Assembly (NCBI RefSeq): GCF_009882985.1
Contig: NZ_WTUZ01000040.1
Location: 434,001 to 498,000, forward strand
Origin: Paenibacillus silvestris
Lineage (GTDB): Bacteria > Bacillota > Bacilli > Paenibacillales > NBRC-103111
Length of the DNA stretch: 64,000 nt
Direction of reading: 5' to 3'
The notes below the pieces were generated by a model. It saw nothing but the letters and a program-made list of their open reading frames with translations. It made no database searches and was not told the DNA's origin. The position numbers and the translations under genes are program-made. Of this stretch, positions 51,794 through 60,642 are shown one piece after another. Position 1 is the stretch's first letter; each line of letters starts with the position of its first letter.

Positions 51794-52678
51794 GTGAAAG
51801 CATTACTGCGGCTCGAGGATATTGGACCTGGCGGATATTATGAAACTACAGAAAGCCAAATGAAGTTACGTGCCGTTGCGGATTATTTATATATGCAAAA
51901 AATTCCTTTTCATGTGGGCGTCATTCCCCGCTACATCAATCCGACGCTGCAATATGACTGCACCATCAGCAATCCGTTTGATACCATTTCGGTAAGATTC
52001 GTTGACACCTTACAAGCCTTAAGAACTCGTGGGGCATCACTGGGCATTCACGGGTATTCCCATCAATATGGGCAGTCCATCAGTGGTGAAGGCTATGAAT
52101 TCGCGTATCCGGACTGCCTTAAAGATTGCCCGCCGGATGATCCGAGGTCTTCCCTTTCCGACAACCTGCATATTCAGCGGTCTTATGCTTATGGCCGATT
52201 TCATATGGCCTTATCCGCCTTTCAAGCCGCTGGTCTGCGGCCCGATTGGTTTGAAACGCCACACTATGCAGCTTCAGAAGTGCAGCGTACGATTCTAGAA
52301 ACATGCTCGTGGTTAATTTACGAAAACAATCCCCATGACCCAACCAATCGTCAAGTGACCTATCAACATGCTGCTTCTATCGTTGGAAGAACCTACTACG
52401 TACCTACGCCTCTGGGGTATGTCAGTGGTGATGCCGTCGAGCAAGACGTCACAAGGATTATGGATCAAGTGAATCACTACGATGTGAATGATTTGGCTTC
52501 CTTCTTTTATCATCCATTTCTAGAATTCCCGTATATTCACATTCGCAAGTATGCCCCACCCTACTATGAGGAACGCACCCCTTTGAAGCGGCTTGTTCAC
52601 CACATGCTCTCCAAAGAACGCCGGTTCGTAAACATTCAAGATTTAATTTATTCTTTTATGTCCACACAATCCGTATAA
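51794..52678 (+). CDS. DUF2334-type polysaccharide deacetylase-fold protein
   Basis: 294 residues from GTG 51794 (GGAGGG 8 bases before). The NodB-like fold shows LLRLEDIGPGG (Asp motif), FHVGVIPRYINP, LGIHGYSHQYG (HxxxH-type zinc motif) and WFETPHYAAS. No signal peptide. YdaL-like proteins of this type belong to exopolysaccharide loci; here it is divergent from the glycan cluster and could remove acyl groups from sugar substrates. Inference. Confidence 0.8.
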   Translation: MKALLRLEDIGPGGYYETTESQMKLRAVADYLYMQKIPFHVGVIPRYINPTLQYDCTISNPFDTISVRFVDTLQALRTRGASLGIHGYSHQYGQSISGEGYEFAYPDCLKDCPPDDPRSSLSDNLHIQRSYAYGRFHMALSAFQAAGLRPDWFETPHYAASEVQRTILETCSWLIYENNPHDPTNRQVTYQHAASIVGRTYYVPTPLGYVSGDAVEQDVTRIMDQVNHYDVNDLASFFYHPFLEFPYIHIRKYAPPYYEERTPLKRLVHHMLSKERRFVNIQDLIYSFMSTQSV

Positions 52679-52737
52679 AAAGTTCCAGACTTTGACATAC
52701 TACTCTTTGTTGTTTATTGAACAAAGGAGGTGTCACT

Positions 52738-52908
52738 ATGCCGAATCAAGATCAAGCTAATCAAGCATCCAAAGCTCAAGTACAGACTACCGAACTAAAT
52801 AAATTACCAGTTCCTGGTCAAGAGGATACAGAATTCTCTGCTGAGGAAGCGGCAGAAGTATTCCAATCCAATCCATCCACTTCTTCCAATAGCCAGTCGC
52901 AAGATTAA
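52738..52908 (+). CDS. Small hydrophilic acidic protein, possibly spore-associated
   Basis: 56 residues rich in Gln, Ser and Glu (DQANQASKAQVQ; EFSAEEAAEVFQSN). An almost perfect AAAGGAGGTG is placed 6 bases before the ATG, so it is expressed well. A TTGACA box (52692-52697) with TATTGA 17 bp later could be its promoter. No hydrophobic segment. Composition is similar to small acid-soluble spore proteins, but no SASP motif is present. Confidence 0.6.
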   Translation: MPNQDQANQASKAQVQTTELNKLPVPGQEDTEFSAEEAAEVFQSNPSTSSNSQSQD

Positions 52909-52919
52909 GGATATCGTTA

Positions 52920-52977
52920 GACAACAAATAGGCTGTCCACAAGGTAGATGAACCTTGAGGGCAGCCTTTTGTTGTTG
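52920..52977. terminator. Intrinsic terminator
   Basis: Long stem: ACAACAAA...GGCTG with CAGCC...TTTTGTTGT, enclosing an inner AAGGT/ACCTT helix. Follows the small acidic protein gene. Confidence 0.75.
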
Positions 52978-53002
52978 ATCGCTAGCGAGACCCCGGCAAC
53001 TT

Positions 53003-53330
53003 GGCGAAATTAGCAGGAGAAAACCCATCCTCTCACTCTTTTCCCGGCCAAATCCTGAGGGGCGAAGCTTTTGGATGCCCCCGCCCCGCTGAAATAGCTG
53101 GAAAATCTCCCGTTAATCTGCCCTGATCTGTGGCAGAGAACGGATTAGCAGGAGAAACTCCAGCTAATTCGTCGGTAGCCTGCCGAAATCCCCTCGATAC
53201 GGCGAAATTAGCAGGAGAAAATCCAGTTAGTTGGGTAAAAGTGGGTAAAACAGTGAAAAATAGCTGGAGAAATCGGCGTTAATTAAAAATAATCCAGCAA
53301 GAAACCACAAAGTGGCCCATCCTCCCACTC
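53003..53330. repeat. Four-palindrome intergenic element, copy 4, with an extra unit and flanking repeats
   Basis: The four units are anchored at 53095, 53146, 53209 and 53261 (spacings 51, 63, 52). A fifth unit lies at 53011, 84 bp before. Example: TAGCAGGAGAAACTCCAGCT. CCCATCCTCTCACTC (53024-53038) and CCCATCCTCCCACTC (53316-53330) form a direct repeat (one mismatch) around the core. TCCCACTCAATT (53323-53334) is the inverse of AATTGAGTGGGA beside copy 1. The gap 52909-53366 holds nothing else but the terminator. Confidence 0.85.
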
Positions 53331-53366
53331 AATTGCGTATAGCCGGGCATCCTCGGCGATACTACT

Positions 53367-53810
53367 TTACTTTTGCGCATCATCTTCCTCAAAAAACGCC
53401 ATATGCGGCTTCTCTTTCCTGTAATAAGCCAGCCGGTCCTCCAAATTCCCAGTATGAAATTCAAATTTATGCCCGTCCGGATCGGTAAAGTAGACAGAAC
53501 GCTTATCCTGCTCATCTCTCTCGCGCCCAGGAAGTATATTTACTCCTAAACGCTCCAGCTTTTCCACCATCGCATCAAAATCTGCTTCTTCCACTGAAAA
53601 AGCCTGATGGGTGTAAGAATATTGAATTTCATTCCGCGGAATTTCTTTCTCGACATTTAAAGCAAGCCACATGCCGCATAAATCAAAGTATGCTAAGCTT
53701 CTCCCTTTGACCAGCAGCTTCGCCCCAAACACTTCCTGATAAAATGAAATCGATTTATCTAAATCAGTAACCGAAAAAAGAATATGGTTCAAACCTTTAA
53801 TATTCAACAC
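53367..53810 (-). CDS. fosB: Fosfomycin-resistance thiol transferase FosB
   Basis: 147 residues. The VOC-fold FosB sequence is recognisable: [71 protein letters not shown] and [15 protein letters not shown]. Metal ligands His (GLNHI), His (YTHQ) and Glu (FEFHTG) are intact. FosB opens the fosfomycin epoxide using bacillithiol and Mg/Mn. A GTG start at 53810 has AAGGAGG before it and matches the family N-terminus; the longer frame adds 29 unrelated residues. C-terminus is about eight residues longer than usual. Confidence 0.93.
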   Translation of the reverse strand: MLNIKGLNHILFSVTDLDKSISFYQEVFGAKLLVKGRSLAYFDLCGMWLALNVEKEIPRNEIQYSYTHQAFSVEEADFDAMVEKLERLGVNILPGRERDEQDKRSVYFTDPDGHKFEFHTGNLEDRLAYYRKEKPHMAFFEEDDAQK

Positions 53811-53912
53811 GTCAACCTCCTTCCACTTGACATTTTCTATCGCAAAGTGAATGATTCCTGCCTTCTTGGGCATATTAACGAAGCAAAATTCCAACAATTA
53901 GGAGGATGCTCC

Positions 53913-54137
53913 ATGTCAGATCAACAATCCGATCAACAACAAAACGAAGAAATCCAAGCTCACAATGCCGTGGCGGATGCCCTGCACAATCTGAACGTAG
54001 CCGAGACTGCCAACAATAACCGCCGTCAGGTGGTTCAAGGTGCGCAGGAGAAGTTAGACGCGGCGCATGCACAATTAGCCGAAGCGCGTACGACGCAATC
54101 ATCAGCAAGCAGCGAGGATGACGAAAGTCTTTCGTAA
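53913..54137 (+). CDS. Small Gln/Ala/Ser-rich hydrophilic protein
   Basis: 74 residues. AGGAGG 7 bases before ATG 53913. Composition (DQQSDQQQNEEIQ; AQEKLDAAHAQLAEARTTQS) suggests a short alpha-helical, probably coiled-coil protein without any membrane segment. Divergent from fosB. Resembles small spore or stress proteins, but I recognise no family. Confidence 0.6.
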   Translation: MSDQQSDQQQNEEIQAHNAVADALHNLNVAETANNNRRQVVQGAQEKLDAAHAQLAEARTTQSSASSEDDESLS

Positions 54138-54179
54138 AGCCTTGCAACGATGACAACCCCTCGAACCACGTTCGAGGGG

Positions 54180-55430
54180 TTATTTTATTAAAACCTTATC
54201 AGCGCTGATAAAGTTCAGTTCTTGCATGTATGTTCTCATATGCTGCTTAATATGATCAAACTGGATTGTACCATTACTGATCTTCAAGGGGCTAGCCTGA
54301 TCTACTGGAAGCACCTTGAATTGCGTCATGTTTCGATAAAAGGTAAAAGTGGGGAGAAACGACGGATGTTTTAACGTAATGGTCTTCTCTTTCCCCATGG
54401 TTTTGACGATATCAATCGTCGCCATTCCGCCTACTCGCTTGGCAACCCCACCTTGGGCCGATATGAAATTTCCTAACGAGTATAGCACTAGCGTTTTGTG
54501 CCCGTTATTCCCTGATACCCAAGCTGGTGGCTGCAACACATGCGGGTGATTTCCGATGACGATATGAACGCCATAGTCCGCTAGCTTTTGGGCTAGCCCC
54601 TTCTGACTTTCATTGGGTAAAGTTTCATACTCCGTCCCCCAGTGCATGGCAACCACTACAACGTCCGATACGCGTTTGGCTTCCTCAACCTCTTGAGCAA
54701 TCTGGGTGGTATCTATACGGTTAACGAGATACGCTTTCCCTTTGGGATGGGGGATGCCATTCGTGCCATAAGCATAGCTCAGAAAAGAAAAAGTGATATT
54801 ATTTTTGACTAGTGTACGAATATTCTTCTGGTCTTCCTTGGATTTAAATGATCCTGTATAAGGGATGCCAAGTCGATCCCAGTAAGACAGAGCGCTTTGA
54901 ATAACTTTTTCCCCGCGATCCAGCGAATGATTATTAGCCACTGTGACTAGGTCGACCCCTGCCAACTTGAGGGCATCCCCAACTTCCTGCGGGCTATTGA
55001 ACGACGGATAGCCAGAAAGTCGCAGCTCTTTCCCTCCAATCATCGTCTCCTGATTCGCTACCAAGATGTCAGGCACTCGCAGATAGTTCTGCACGTTCTC
55101 AAACATTTTGGAAAAGTTATACGTGCCGTCCATTTGCTTGGCATCTTGATATATTTCACTGTGAATGAGAACGTCGCCGATGGCTGCCAGCGTGACTTTA
55201 CTTACCTTGGGCTCTGAAACAATTGGCGGAACCGTCGCTGCTGGCGGCTTCACTTCTTTGACTCCTGGTCTATCCTCTGGTTCAGCTTCTCGTCCATCCT
55301 CCACCTGCTTAACATCCATTCGATCTTTCTCAATCCTTGCTTCCCTAGGAGCTGGAGGGTTTGCCGTATAGAAGCAGCCAGAAGTAAGTGTCAACATCAA
55401 AGCGATCCCAACAACGCGTTTCCTTTGCAA
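54180..55430 (-). CDS. CapA-family lipoprotein (poly-gamma-glutamate/capsule type metallophosphatase fold)
   Basis: 416 residues from a TTG at 55430 (AGGAGGG 8 bases before), which gives a lipoprotein signal VVGIALMLTLTSGC. A Pro/Glu-rich linker of about 60 residues precedes the PGA_cap domain: VTLAAIGDVLIHSEIY, DILVANQETMIGG, VDLVTVANNHSLDRG, VVVAMHWGTEYE and VIGNHPHVLQPP. CapA proteins of the PGA operon act in polyglutamate export; this one is alone (no capB/C nearby), so its substrate is open. It ends just at the next gene's convergent side. Confidence 0.85.
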   Translation of the reverse strand: MQRKRVVGIALMLTLTSGCFYTANPPAPREARIEKDRMDVKQVEDGREAEPEDRPGVKEVKPPAATVPPIVSEPKVSKVTLAAIGDVLIHSEIYQDAKQMDGTYNFSKMFENVQNYLRVPDILVANQETMIGGKELRLSGYPSFNSPQEVGDALKLAGVDLVTVANNHSLDRGEKVIQSALSYWDRLGIPYTGSFKSKEDQKNIRTLVKNNITFSFLSYAYGTNGIPHPKGKAYLVNRIDTTQIAQEVEEAKRVSDVVVVAMHWGTEYETLPNESQKGLAQKLADYGVHIVIGNHPHVLQPPAWVSGNNGHKTLVLYSLGNFISAQGGVAKRVGGMATIDIVKTMGKEKTITLKHPSFLPTFTFYRNMTQFKVLPVDQASPLKISNGTIQFDHIKQHMRTYMQELNFISADKVLIK

Positions 55431-55507
55431 GCGAAATCCCTCCTGCCAGACATTTTCTAAGTAGTATGCCCAGCAAAATATTTCCCTCACGCATGAATAG
55501 CCCGCTG

Positions 55508-57109
55508 TCAACTCGTTTGTTTACCCTCCCGGTATTCCGTTGGTGTCCGATTGGTTAGCGTTTTGAATACGCGATTGAAGTGGCGAATATTCGTAAAACC
55601 TGTTGAATCCGAAATCACTTGAATTTTCTCATCGGAGTGGAGCAGCATGGCCTTCGCTTTCTCAATCCGCTTTTCCGTCAAGAAATCGATAAAGGACTGG
55701 CCTTGCTTGCTTTTAAACAAAGAACTTAAATAAGAGGGGTTGAGATAGGCGATCTCCGCCATCATATTCAGGGTGATTGGTTCAGCGTAGTGCTCCTCCA
55801 CATACCTCGCCACGAGCTCAACTGGGCTAGTCACGAACTTTTTCTTCCGGTTCACCATGCATACGCTCAAATCCCCTAGCAGCTTCTGACAGCGCTCACT
55901 CAATTCTTTGCTGGACGAAATCGAATAAATCTCCATCAAAACTTGCTTCATATCCGTGCCTTGCAGCCACATCTTCACCACGGTTAGATTCACAGCCAGC
56001 TCGTAGAAATGCAGCAGCATTTTGCAAATTTGCTCATGAATCAGTTCTGGATCTCTCCACTGCTGGCACAGCTTGGTGACGAATTGATTGGCCTGCAGAT
56101 GAACATTCACCAAATCACCCTCCTGAACATACTGATTGAGCAAATTCCAATCGGCGGTATGCCACTCGAGCTTCTCCATCGTCATTTCAGCAATTGTATC
56201 ACTGGACAGAAGACGATCCCCGCCGATAACTAACCGATAGAGCAGAGCCAAACCCGCTTCCTTATAAGACTTGGATATCGACTCCAAATCTTTCACTGGA
56301 CCTCCGAGCCCGAATGAGATCGTGAAATTGGACTGCCCCCGAATCCCCTTCCGGATTCGATTCGTTAATTTCTCGATGTCAGCGAAGGAAGCAGCCGTAT
56401 CTTCGTGATTAATTAGGGCAACAACTTCATTCTCATTTAAAATAAAGACATAACCAAGCAGCGGCTTCTCGATACTCTCCTGAATAAACTGCTGAATATA
56501 CACAGAAAATAGCGATGGATTCAGCTGGTAATACCTTTCATCCGTCACGGAATCACGGTCGAGCTTAGCTACCAAACAGCTTGTATACGGAAGCGGAAAC
56601 TGCACCCCTACGTTGTCAAGCAGCTCCGTCTCCCCATGATGAATGCTTCCTGTCAGGAGTCCGGCAAGCACATGCTGGCGCATTTGACTCTGAACTTGTT
56701 TGTCTTTCTTATTTGTAGTCAACTGTTCCTTTTCTACTGCCATTTCAGCCTGCAGCCTGTCAAGCAAAGTGTACAACTCTGCCCGTTCGAATGGCTTCAT
56801 CAGATAGTCCTTTGCCCCTAATTTCAGCGATTCGCGCGCGTACTGAAAATCGTTATATCCACTCATCACGACACAGGAAATATGCGGATATCGCTCCTTT
56901 ACGATGTACTGGAGCTGAATACCGTCCATGCGCGGCATTTTAATATCCGTAATAATTAAATCGGGCTGTAGCAGCTCAATTTTCTCTAAAGCTTCCACGC
57001 CATCTTTGGCTTCGTCAACGACGGACCAATCCGACTGCATCTCCGCAATCATTAAACCAATGCCCTTGCGGAAGATCGTTTCATCATCCACGATAAGGAG
57101 CTTAGGCAT
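55508..57109 (-). CDS. yesN: YesN-type response regulator (REC + AraC HTH)
   Basis: 533 residues. REC domain with KLLIVDDETIFRKGIGLM, phospho-Asp in DLIITDIKMPRMDGIQ (about residue 55) and Lys in DYLMKPF. A long middle region follows, then the AraC domain at the end (LNMMAEIAYLNPSYLSSLFK; ISDSTGFTNIRHFNRVFK). It overlaps the yesM stop by 8 bp. Forms a two-component system with YesM, presumably controlling the nearby GH43/transport genes. Confidence 0.92.
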   Translation of the reverse strand: MPKLLIVDDETIFRKGIGLMIAEMQSDWSVVDEAKDGVEALEKIELLQPDLIITDIKMPRMDGIQLQYIVKERYPHISCVVMSGYNDFQYARESLKLGAKDYLMKPFERAELYTLLDRLQAEMAVEKEQLTTNKKDKQVQSQMRQHVLAGLLTGSIHHGETELLDNVGVQFPLPYTSCLVAKLDRDSVTDERYYQLNPSLFSVYIQQFIQESIEKPLLGYVFILNENEVVALINHEDTAASFADIEKLTNRIRKGIRGQSNFTISFGLGGPVKDLESISKSYKEAGLALLYRLVIGGDRLLSSDTIAEMTMEKLEWHTADWNLLNQYVQEGDLVNVHLQANQFVTKLCQQWRDPELIHEQICKMLLHFYELAVNLTVVKMWLQGTDMKQVLMEIYSISSSKELSERCQKLLGDLSVCMVNRKKKFVTSPVELVARYVEEHYAEPITLNMMAEIAYLNPSYLSSLFKSKQGQSFIDFLTEKRIEKAKAMLLHSDEKIQVISDSTGFTNIRHFNRVFKTLTNRTPTEYREGKQTS

Positions 57110-58943
57110 CTAGGTTGCCCCCTTCAAGTTCATCTGCGATGAGTGGTAATGTGAGGATAATCGTCGTTCCTCGGTGTACAATGCTTTCAATCTTCATGCC
57201 AAATGGAGGGCCATAACGAAGCACAATTCTCCGATGCACGTTCATTAATCCATGCCCGCCCGTCCCCTCTTCGCTTGCGGCGAAATCAAACTGCTTCTGA
57301 AGTACTTGCTGCAAGCGGCTATCACTCATTCCCGCACCATCATCCTGAATAATAATGACCATCGTATCCGCTTGTTTCTTCCCGCTGAGCGTAATAGTTC
57401 CGTACCCGCTTCCTTTTTCAATGCCATGTACAATGCTGTTCTCAACGATGGGCTGCAAAATAAAACGTATCACCGAATAGGCAAGCAGGTCAGGCTCGAT
57501 ATCGACCTGAAACTGTATTTTATCCTCGAATCGGATTTGTTGGATAGCCATATAACCCATCACATGCTCCAGCTCCATGCTCAGAGGCACTTGGCTTTTG
57601 TGACTATTGATGCTGTACCTCAGCAGCTTTCCTAAATTATTTGTCATTTTGACAACTTCGCGGTTGCCTTGAATCTCCGCAAACATACTGATGGAGCCTA
57701 GCGTATTGTACAAAAAATGCGGATTAATCTGGCTCTGCAGCACTGAAATTTGTGCATTTTTCTCTCTGATCTCCGATTCATAAAGCCTATAGCCTAGATC
57801 ACTGAGCTTCGAAACCATGATGTTAAAGGATTGGCTTAACTGACCAATTTCATCTCGGCTTCGAATAGGAATAGACACGTCCAGATCGCCCAGAACCACT
57901 TTTTTCATGAGATTCCGCAGCTCGCCAATCGGATTGGTGATACGAAAAGCTAACGCGGTAAAAAGAATAACAGCCAGCAGCAAGCAGACGCCGCCAATCA
58001 GAATGATGTAATTCCTCACGTTCACAGTATCCTGAAGCAATGACGCGAGCGGCACCATCTCAATCATTGTCCATCCGGTATTCGGCGACGTATAGTAGGA
58101 TAATAGCTCTGTATCCTGTCCTTGTTTGTAGATGACTGTACCGGTTCCCTGATATTTCTGCACTTGGTCCAGATCTATCCAGGAGTCCGTGCTTTTGTAA
58201 ATAAGTGCCCCTTCGCCATCGACAATCATAATGTTCTTCTTGTCATTGGATATTGTTTCGATTTTGTTGCGGATAATATTTTTATCCACATCCAGAACGA
58301 GGTACCCCAGCACTCTTCCGGTGTCGACACTGCGTATTTTCCTCGCAAAAGAATACACCTGATTCGTCGTATCATACGCATTCTTGTTGTAAGTGCCGAT
58401 ATAGACAACCTTCCCCGTCCTGACTACCTTTTGGTACCAAGGTTCATTTTCAACCTTCTTCAAGGAATAATTCGCTTGTTCCTCTAGCATCGCCGTATAC
58501 GTGCCGCCTGAAAGTCGATACAACGTTAATCCCGATATATCTACACGCCCATTGGCATACACACGCTTAGCGAAATCTTCCACTGTTACGCGATCATCGA
58601 ACGTGATTGTTGTTTCTGTTCCCTTATTTGACTCCAAATATTTCACAATATCCTGCGACTGATAGGGCAATAGGGTCAAAAGATTAAGCTCATTCATGTA
58701 CGTATCAATGTTAGCCATTAATTCCTTCACGACGTCCATTTGATATTTGCCGGTGTTTTTCTGAATCGATGCCGAATAGCTCGTAAACGTCAAATAGCTG
58801 GCTATTCCCAGCGGGACGGCAATGAGGATAAAGCTAATAACGATCAATTTCGTGACGATCGGGAGGTTCTGGATCCACTGCCTTTTAGTCTGGAGCTGAA
58901 TTCTGCTGTATTTGAATATTCGTGTTAATAATCCTTTGCGCAT
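57102..58943 (-). CDS. yesM: YesM-type sensor histidine kinase
   Basis: 613 residues. Spans at about 28-50 and 305-325 frame a dCache-like extracellular domain. A HAMP segment (RITNPIGELRNLMKKVVLGD) precedes His_kinase (QINPHFLYNTLGSISMFAEI) and HATPase (RFILQPIVENSIVHGIEKGS; DDGAGMSDSRL). The start lies 59 bp inside the end of the binding-protein gene, so the two are translationally coupled. Senses an extracellular carbohydrate, perhaps through that binding protein. Confidence 0.92.
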   Translation of the reverse strand: MRKGLLTRIFKYSRIQLQTKRQWIQNLPIVTKLIVISFILIAVPLGIASYLTFTSYSASIQKNTGKYQMDVVKELMANIDTYMNELNLLTLLPYQSQDIVKYLESNKGTETTITFDDRVTVEDFAKRVYANGRVDISGLTLYRLSGGTYTAMLEEQANYSLKKVENEPWYQKVVRTGKVVYIGTYNKNAYDTTNQVYSFARKIRSVDTGRVLGYLVLDVDKNIIRNKIETISNDKKNIMIVDGEGALIYKSTDSWIDLDQVQKYQGTGTVIYKQGQDTELLSYYTSPNTGWTMIEMVPLASLLQDTVNVRNYIILIGGVCLLLAVILFTALAFRITNPIGELRNLMKKVVLGDLDVSIPIRSRDEIGQLSQSFNIMVSKLSDLGYRLYESEIREKNAQISVLQSQINPHFLYNTLGSISMFAEIQGNREVVKMTNNLGKLLRYSINSHKSQVPLSMELEHVMGYMAIQQIRFEDKIQFQVDIEPDLLAYSVIRFILQPIVENSIVHGIEKGSGYGTITLSGKKQADTMVIIIQDDGAGMSDSRLQQVLQKQFDFAASEEGTGGHGLMNVHRRIVLRYGPPFGMKIESIVHRGTTIILTLPLIADELEGGNLDA

Positions 58944-60207
58944 TACGCAGCACCTCTTGCGGTGTGGATTGCCCCACCATCATCTTTTCGAACTCACGTA
59001 CAATTTCTTCATTCATTTTCCCCTGCCTAGGGTGATTCGGGAAATATTTCACATCGTCAGCTGCACTCGCATAGTCTGGACGATATTTCAGGCTCTGAAA
59101 CTCAGGAGATTGAACCGCTTGCTTCACGGCTGGAATATGGCCGGCTTTTGCCCAACTGGCACCATGAGCTGCGACCCAATTCGCAAATTTAAGTGCTGCG
59201 ATTTGCTTTTTCTTATCTGGTTTTTCATGATAAGGCAAGGAAAAGGTATGCGAATCCCCCCATGCAGCCGGATGATCGTAGATTTGTGGGATTTTCGTAA
59301 CGCCGAAGTTCAGATCCGGAATTTTTTCGAATGTGCCTGTCGCCCACACACCGGTAATCAACACAGCCGCATTCCCCTTCCCAAAGGTTTGCACGGAATC
59401 GTTTATATTCGGAATAATAAGCCTCTGCGTATAAAGCGAATTAACAAAATTCAAGGATTGAAGCGCAGAAGCGTTATCAATAGCCGCTTCCTTCTCGTCG
59501 TCTGTATAAAATCTGCCCCCGTCGACATTCATCTGATTATAGAAGGAATACCATAACCAGAAAGAGTCGATCCGTACATTGGGTTCAGCCAGTGGAGTGA
59601 TGCTTGAAGGCACATTTTCTCTTATTTTTTGTAAAAATTGCAGGAATCCGTCCTCGCCATTCATCAGAATTGGCTTCTCTTTCTCATCTAGCAAGCCTGC
59701 TTGTTTGAGCCAAGTTTTGTTATAGTACATGACCTCAAGATGCGTATCGAGTGGAATTCCCAGATGTTTCTCATCGGCAACTGTACTTTTCAATATGGTC
59801 TGGTTAAAATCTTGCCAATTCACACCCGCTTCTAAAGCAAGCGTATTCAAGTCGGTTAGAAATCCGGCTGGCGCATATTGCGAATATTTCGCCGAATGGA
59901 CAATCGCGATATCAGGCGCTTCTTCGGTTACGATGGCCGTTGACAGCTTCGTATAATAATCACCTGAATTATTATTAATTTGATCAATTTTCACATGATC
60001 TTGGTTCTCATTGTTGTACTGCTGAATCAATTCAGCCATAAATTGCCCATCTCCACCACTAAACGGTGACCAGAACGTAATTCTTAGCTTATTGGATGCC
60101 GCTTCATCAACTTGCGTATCCGGCTGAGAGCTGCAGCTTATCGTCAGTAAACTGAGTGGAATCAGAAGGATCATGGCGCTAATTCTAGCTCGCAGCTTGC
60201 CTCTCAC
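58885..60207 (-). CDS. Sugar-binding lipoprotein co-transcribed with YesM/YesN
   Basis: 440 residues. GTG start at 60207 with GAGGGAT; lipobox LTISC (Cys25). SBP family 1 body: LRITFWSPFSGGDGQFMAEL, EEAPDIAIVHSAKYS, GNAAVLITGVWATGTF and a C-terminal YRPDYASAADDVKYFPNHP. It is not adjacent to permeases; its operon is with the kinase and regulator. This suggests a sensing role as ligand carrier for the kinase, or loading of the two permeases at 61711-63444. Confidence 0.85.
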   Translation of the reverse strand: MRGKLRARISAMILLIPLSLLTISCSSQPDTQVDEAASNKLRITFWSPFSGGDGQFMAELIQQYNNENQDHVKIDQINNNSGDYYTKLSTAIVTEEAPDIAIVHSAKYSQYAPAGFLTDLNTLALEAGVNWQDFNQTILKSTVADEKHLGIPLDTHLEVMYYNKTWLKQAGLLDEKEKPILMNGEDGFLQFLQKIRENVPSSITPLAEPNVRIDSFWLWYSFYNQMNVDGGRFYTDDEKEAAIDNASALQSLNFVNSLYTQRLIIPNINDSVQTFGKGNAAVLITGVWATGTFEKIPDLNFGVTKIPQIYDHPAAWGDSHTFSLPYHEKPDKKKQIAALKFANWVAAHGASWAKAGHIPAVKQAVQSPEFQSLKYRPDYASAADDVKYFPNHPRQGKMNEEIVREFEKMMVGQSTPQEVLRNAQRIINTNIQIQQNSAPD

Positions 60208-60240
60208 AGAAATCCCTCACTCCATACATAGTGTGTCTTC

Positions 60241-60269
60241 ATTATACAAATTGGCCCCACTGAATCCAA
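60241..60269 (-). promoter_or_regulatory. Promoter of the binding protein-yesM-yesN operon
   Basis: Minus strand TTGGAT (60264-60269), 17 bp, TATAAT (60241-60246), 34 bp before the GTG start. Confidence 0.6.
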
Positions 60270-60307
60270 TGACCTATTTCCACCAGACATGGACATATTT
60301 TTGGATT

Positions 60308-60606
60308 CAATGACCGAGGGAGAGTCATTTTTCATATTGAACTTTTGAGAGCGCTCAATGATTAACAGGAACTTCTACCGCTATTTGATTAAGCAAACCA
60401 GCAGAATTGATAATAAATGGAATTTCTCCTGTTATTGAGGCCGTATGAGTCAGGAAGTAGGGGAATTGAGAGGAATACCGGTATATTTTCCAGTTATTTG
60501 TGTTTTGAAACCGAAATTTCTTGAAATAACTGGAGTTTTTCCCGCTATCGCTGCAGCTCCATAACAAAAAACCTGTCCCCAGTCATCCAATGACCGAGGG
60601 ACAGGC
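60308..60606. repeat. Four-palindrome intergenic element, copy 5, between identical 14-bp direct repeats
   Basis: Units anchored at 60363, 60414, 60476 and 60527 give spacings of 51, 62 and 51 bp (e.g. AACAGGAACTTCTACCGCTA; AACTGGAGTTTTTCCCGCTA). CAATGACCGAGGGA occurs at 60308-60321 and again at 60588-60601 in the same direction, bracketing the element; the right copy is also the left half of the terminator listed next. The left copy starts a small AATGAC/GTCATT hairpin with a T-run. Nothing else is seen in 60208-60642. Confidence 0.75.
60566..60606 (-). terminator. Intrinsic terminator of the GH43 lipoprotein gene
   Basis: GCCTGTCCCTCGGTCATTGG and AATGACTGGGGACAGG-type arms form a long stem on the minus strand, followed by TTTTTTG; 36 bp past the stop at 60643. 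Confidence 0.85.
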
Positions 60607-60642
60607 CTCTTTGTTAAACTTACTGGACAGCTTCTACTGTCC

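Noticed and set aside
58912-59556. 214-codon frame opposite the binding-protein gene
   Set aside because: Antisense shadow of a clear SBP family 1 protein; no domain or start signal.
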